From: Pedosphaera sp.
Lineage (GTDB): Bacteria > Verrucomicrobiota > Verrucomicrobiia > Limisphaerales > SXTU01
Direction of reading: 5' to 3'
Length of the DNA: 7,802 bases
NCBI GenBank assembly: GCA_009695395.1
Contig: SIBB01000154.1
Location: 1-7,802 of the forward strand
Within the stretch, counting starts at the first letter, position 1, and the number at the start of each line of letters is the position of its first letter. Shown here in pieces: positions 5,999 to 7,802 of the stretch. The position numbers were made by a program, and so were the translations under genes. The notes beneath the pieces are model-generated. The model did not search any database. It saw only the letters and a program-made list of their open reading frames with translations, and was not told where the DNA came from.

Positions 5999-6028
5999 TT
6001 GACACTGTGCCGTGTCTGGAAAAAAGAT
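5999..6028 (+). promoter_or_regulatory. Candidate promoter of the Gfo/Idh/MocA gene
   Basis: A perfect TTGACA lies at 5999-6004. With an 18-base spacer the -10 would be AAAGAT (6023-6028), which matches the consensus at only three positions. The preferred start, GTG 6034, is five bases further on, so the transcript would have almost no leader. It argues against the upstream GTG at 6007, which would lie inside the promoter. Confidence 0.35.
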
Positions 6029-6033
6029 GCCTC

Positions 6034-7425
6034 GTGAACACACCCTCGGATTCGCCCTCGTCCCCACGTGAACTCCTGAAAAACTCCGGCCAGCTTGTCG
6101 CCTTGGGCGCACTCGCGGGCATCGCCCTGCCGCATGTCCACGCAGCCGGCAGCGATCAGGTCAACGTCGCCCTCATTGGCTGCGGCGGGCGCGGGGGCGG
6201 CGCGGCTTCCAATGCCATGCAGCAAAGCGGTCCGCCCAAGCTCGTCGCCATGGCGGATGTCTTCGATCACCGCTTGAAGGGCAGCTACGAGACTCTCAAA
6301 CGCAAGCACAAGGACCAGGTGGACGTGCCGGACGACCGCAAGTTCATCGGCTTCGACGCCTACAAGGGCGCGATGGATTGCCTCAAGAAAGGCGACGTCG
6401 CCATTTTCACCACGCCGATGGCTTTCCGCTGGGTGCATTTCAAATACGCGATCGAGAAGGGCCTCAATGTCTTCATGGAAAAGCCGCTGACGGCGGACGG
6501 CCCGACCTCGCGCCGGATGCTCAAGCTGGCGGAGGAAGCCTCGGCGAAGAATCTCAAGGTGGGCGTCGGACTCAAATCGCGCCACAGCCGCGCGCTCCAG
6601 GAACTGCACAAGCGCATCCAGGATGGCGAAATCGGTGACATCACCCTGATGCGCGGCTACCGGATGCAGGGACCGATTGGCTCGGCCTACTCAACAAAAT
6701 GGCCTGGCCAGCCGAGCGAGTTGATGTGGCAGATCTCGCGCTTCCACAGCTTCCTTTGGGCCAGCGGCGGCGGCTTCAGCGACTTCAACATCCACCACAT
6801 TGACCACCTCTGCTGGATGAAGAACGCATGGCCGGTGAAGGCGCAGGGCGTCGGCGCGCGCCACTACCGGACCAATCCCGACGGCGCGCCCTATGTGGAT
6901 CAGAACTTCGATTCCTACTCGGTGGAATACACCTTCGCCGACGGAGCGAAGATGATCATGGACGGCCGCGGCATGGTGGGCGCGGCGCCCATTTACTCGA
7001 GCTACGCGCACGGCACCAAGGGCATGGCGATCGTTTCCAAGCAGGGCGATTGCGGACGCCCCTCGAGCACGTATCGGACGCAGAATCCGACCAGTGAAAA
7101 CCTGATCTGGCAGTCCAAGGACAACAAGGACGGCCCGGACGACCCGTTCCTCAACGAATGGGCCGCGCTGATGGATGCCATCCGCAATGACAAGCCGTTC
7201 AACGAGGCTCCCTCGGGCGTTTACGCCAGCATCGCCACTTCCCTCGGTCGCTACGCCGCGCACACGGGGCAGGAAGTGACCTTCGAGGAATTCCTCAACC
7301 ACGAGCACGAGTATGCGCCCAACGTGGACAAGCTCACGTTCGACAGCCCAGCACCTGTGCAGGCGGACAAGGACGGGAAGTATCCCATCCCCCAGCCGGG
7401 CATCAAAAAGAACCGCGAGTATTGA
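6034..7425 (+). CDS. Gfo/Idh/MocA family oxidoreductase, exported
   Basis: This 463-residue NAD(P)-dependent dehydrogenase-like protein probably acts on a sugar or sugar derivative. The leader (residues 8-38) is Tat-like: 'SPRELLK', a hydrophobic stretch 'LVALGALAGIAL' and the end 'PHVHAA', so an envelope location is likely. The first Arg of the twin-arginine pair is replaced by Pro. The Rossmann motif is 'VALIGCGGRGGG' (45-56), the family 'EKP' with its conserved Lys is at 149-151, and the second-domain 'GGGFSDFNIHHID' is at 245-257. The length fits the Tat-exported subgroup abundant in Verrucomicrobiota and Planctomycetota. GTG 6034 is chosen because the leader then begins 'MNTPSDSPSS', as is usual. 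The GTG at 6007 would add nine residues ahead of the signal. Substrate is unknown, and a GH109-like glycosidase activity is a more distant option. It lies between the chimeric pseudogene and an esterase gene on the same strand. Confidence 0.9.
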   Translation: MNTPSDSPSSPRELLKNSGQLVALGALAGIALPHVHAAGSDQVNVALIGCGGRGGGAASNAMQQSGPPKLVAMADVFDHRLKGSYETLKRKHKDQVDVPDDRKFIGFDAYKGAMDCLKKGDVAIFTTPMAFRWVHFKYAIEKGLNVFMEKPLTADGPTSRRMLKLAEEASAKNLKVGVGLKSRHSRALQELHKRIQDGEIGDITLMRGYRMQGPIGSAYSTKWPGQPSELMWQISRFHSFLWASGGGFSDFNIHHIDHLCWMKNAWPVKAQGVGARHYRTNPDGAPYVDQNFDSYSVEYTFADGAKMIMDGRGMVGAAPIYSSYAHGTKGMAIVSKQGDCGRPSSTYRTQNPTSENLIWQSKDNKDGPDDPFLNEWAALMDAIRNDKPFNEAPSGVYASIATSLGRYAAHTGQEVTFEEFLNHEHEYAPNVDKLTFDSPAPVQADKDGKYPIPQPGIKKNREY

Positions 7426-7440
7426 GCTTCCATTGGAAGC
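7426..7440 (+). terminator. Hairpin directly after the oxidoreductase stop codon
   Basis: GCTTCC (7426-7431) pairs perfectly with GGAAGC (7435-7440) around ATT, starting at the base after the stop. No T-tract follows, so it may stabilise the mRNA end or pause polymerase rather than act as a classical terminator. Confidence 0.35.
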
Positions 7441-7502
7441 GACGGCAGCGCTGGGTCCGAGGCAGCGTCCGGGTGCGGCAGTGCAGCGGATTTTCGTGCT
7501 GG

Positions 7503-7532
7503 CTGACAGGGGCAGTAAACTCCGCGTAGGCT
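7503..7532 (+). promoter_or_regulatory. Candidate promoter of the esterase gene (leaderless geometry)
   Basis: CTGACA (7503-7508, five of six consensus bases) is followed after 18 bases by TAGGCT (7527-7532), which has the key first T, second A and last T of a -10 box. ATG 7539 begins seven bases after the end of this box, where transcription would be expected to start. This predicts a leaderless or nearly leaderless mRNA and fits the lack of any Shine-Dalgarno. Confidence 0.4.
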
Positions 7533-7538
7533 CGGCCC

Positions 7539-7802
7539 ATGAATGAACCGCGATTACTCCGCTGTGTGGCGACTGCCCGCCTGATACTGCCGAGCCTCCT
7601 GCTGTGCCTCGGTCAGGTGGCGATTCCATCCGCGTCCAGTGCCGAACCGCAGACTGTCAAGAATGTCGCTTACAAGGGCGAGGCGACGCTCACCGAGTAT
7701 GAGCAGCAGCGCTGCCGGCTCGATCTTTACCTGCCCGCGGAACAACCCGCATTCGCGACGCTTGTCTGGTTCCACGGCGGCGGCATGACCGGCGGCACGA
7801 AG
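7539..7802 (+). CDS. Secreted alpha/beta-hydrolase (esterase/lipase-like), 3' end outside window
   Basis: The frame starts at ATG 7539 and stays open to the window end (88 codons). It begins with a signal peptide: Arg-containing N-region 'MNEPRLLR', hydrophobic core 'LILPSLLLCLGQVAI', and a probable cleavage site after 'PSASSA' (residues 30-35). The mature part has 'YEQQRCRLDLYLP' followed by 'FATLVWFHGGG' (72-82). The HGGG motif forms the oxyanion hole in hormone-sensitive-lipase-like and BD-FAE-type esterases. The Ser-Asp-His triad would lie beyond the window. The likely job is hydrolysis of an ester, for example an acetylated or feruloylated polysaccharide side chain, outside the cytoplasm; the substrate is inference only. 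It is on the same strand as the oxidoreductase, 113 bases downstream, with its own apparent promoter. Confidence 0.85.
   Translation, partial: MNEPRLLRCVATARLILPSLLLCLGQVAIPSASSAEPQTVKNVAYKGEATLTEYEQQRCRLDLYLPAEQPAFATLVWFHGGGMTGGTK

Noticed and set aside
6007..6033. GTG 6007 as the start of the oxidoreductase
   Set aside because: It adds nine non-family residues before the signal peptide and lies inside the candidate promoter.
6691..7629. Minus-strand frame of ~310 codons opposite the oxidoreductase and the esterase start
   Set aside because: It is a shadow of the Gfo/Idh/MocA gene, whose motifs are unambiguous.

Overview
This 7.8-kb window is GC-rich bacterial DNA that looks like Verrucomicrobiota, perhaps a Pedosphaera/Limisphaera-type lineage. 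This is an inference from gene content, not from a marker gene. The clues are tandem Ig-like domains with 'GSYTVV.TN' signatures, a DUF1552 fragment, an exported Gfo/Idh/MocA oxidoreductase with a Tat-like leader, and a secreted esterase.

Left part (1-4183) is housekeeping. On the plus strand lie the 3' part of gltX (glutamyl-tRNA synthetase), psd (phosphatidylserine decarboxylase) 18 bases downstream, a strong 19-bp-arm inverted repeat, and argJ (ornithine/glutamate N-acetyltransferase) behind a perfect TTGACA box. argJ converges on a minus-strand gene for a dihydropteroate-synthase-fold protein that lacks the usual Ser-Arg-Lys signature. A complete tRNA-Arg(TCT) with encoded CCA lies just upstream of that gene on the same strand.

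Middle part (4184-5922) looks like a graveyard of gene remnants. Directly 5' of the tRNA is about 490 bp with no intact gene. It holds nested inverted repeats and a start-less open frame that reads like the N-terminal DNA-binding region of a tyrosine integrase. Next comes a long open frame that begins in the middle of an Ig-like domain, contains three more Ig-like domains, and then switches into the last ~80 residues of a DUF1552 protein. It has no signal peptide and no credible start, so it is best read as a truncated, chimeric pseudogene.

Right part (5923-7802) carries two apparently intact genes for exported proteins: a Gfo/Idh/MocA oxidoreductase and the start of an alpha/beta-hydrolase (HGGG motif) that runs off the window. 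Both have -35-like boxes placed so that transcripts could start at or next to the start codon (possibly leaderless).

I see no CRISPR array, no defence cassette and no intact mobile element. The most unusual items are the Ig/DUF1552 chimera, the integrase-like relic beside the tRNA, a frame-sensitive heptamer repeat inside argJ, and a 15-residue insertion beside the ArgJ self-cleavage site.
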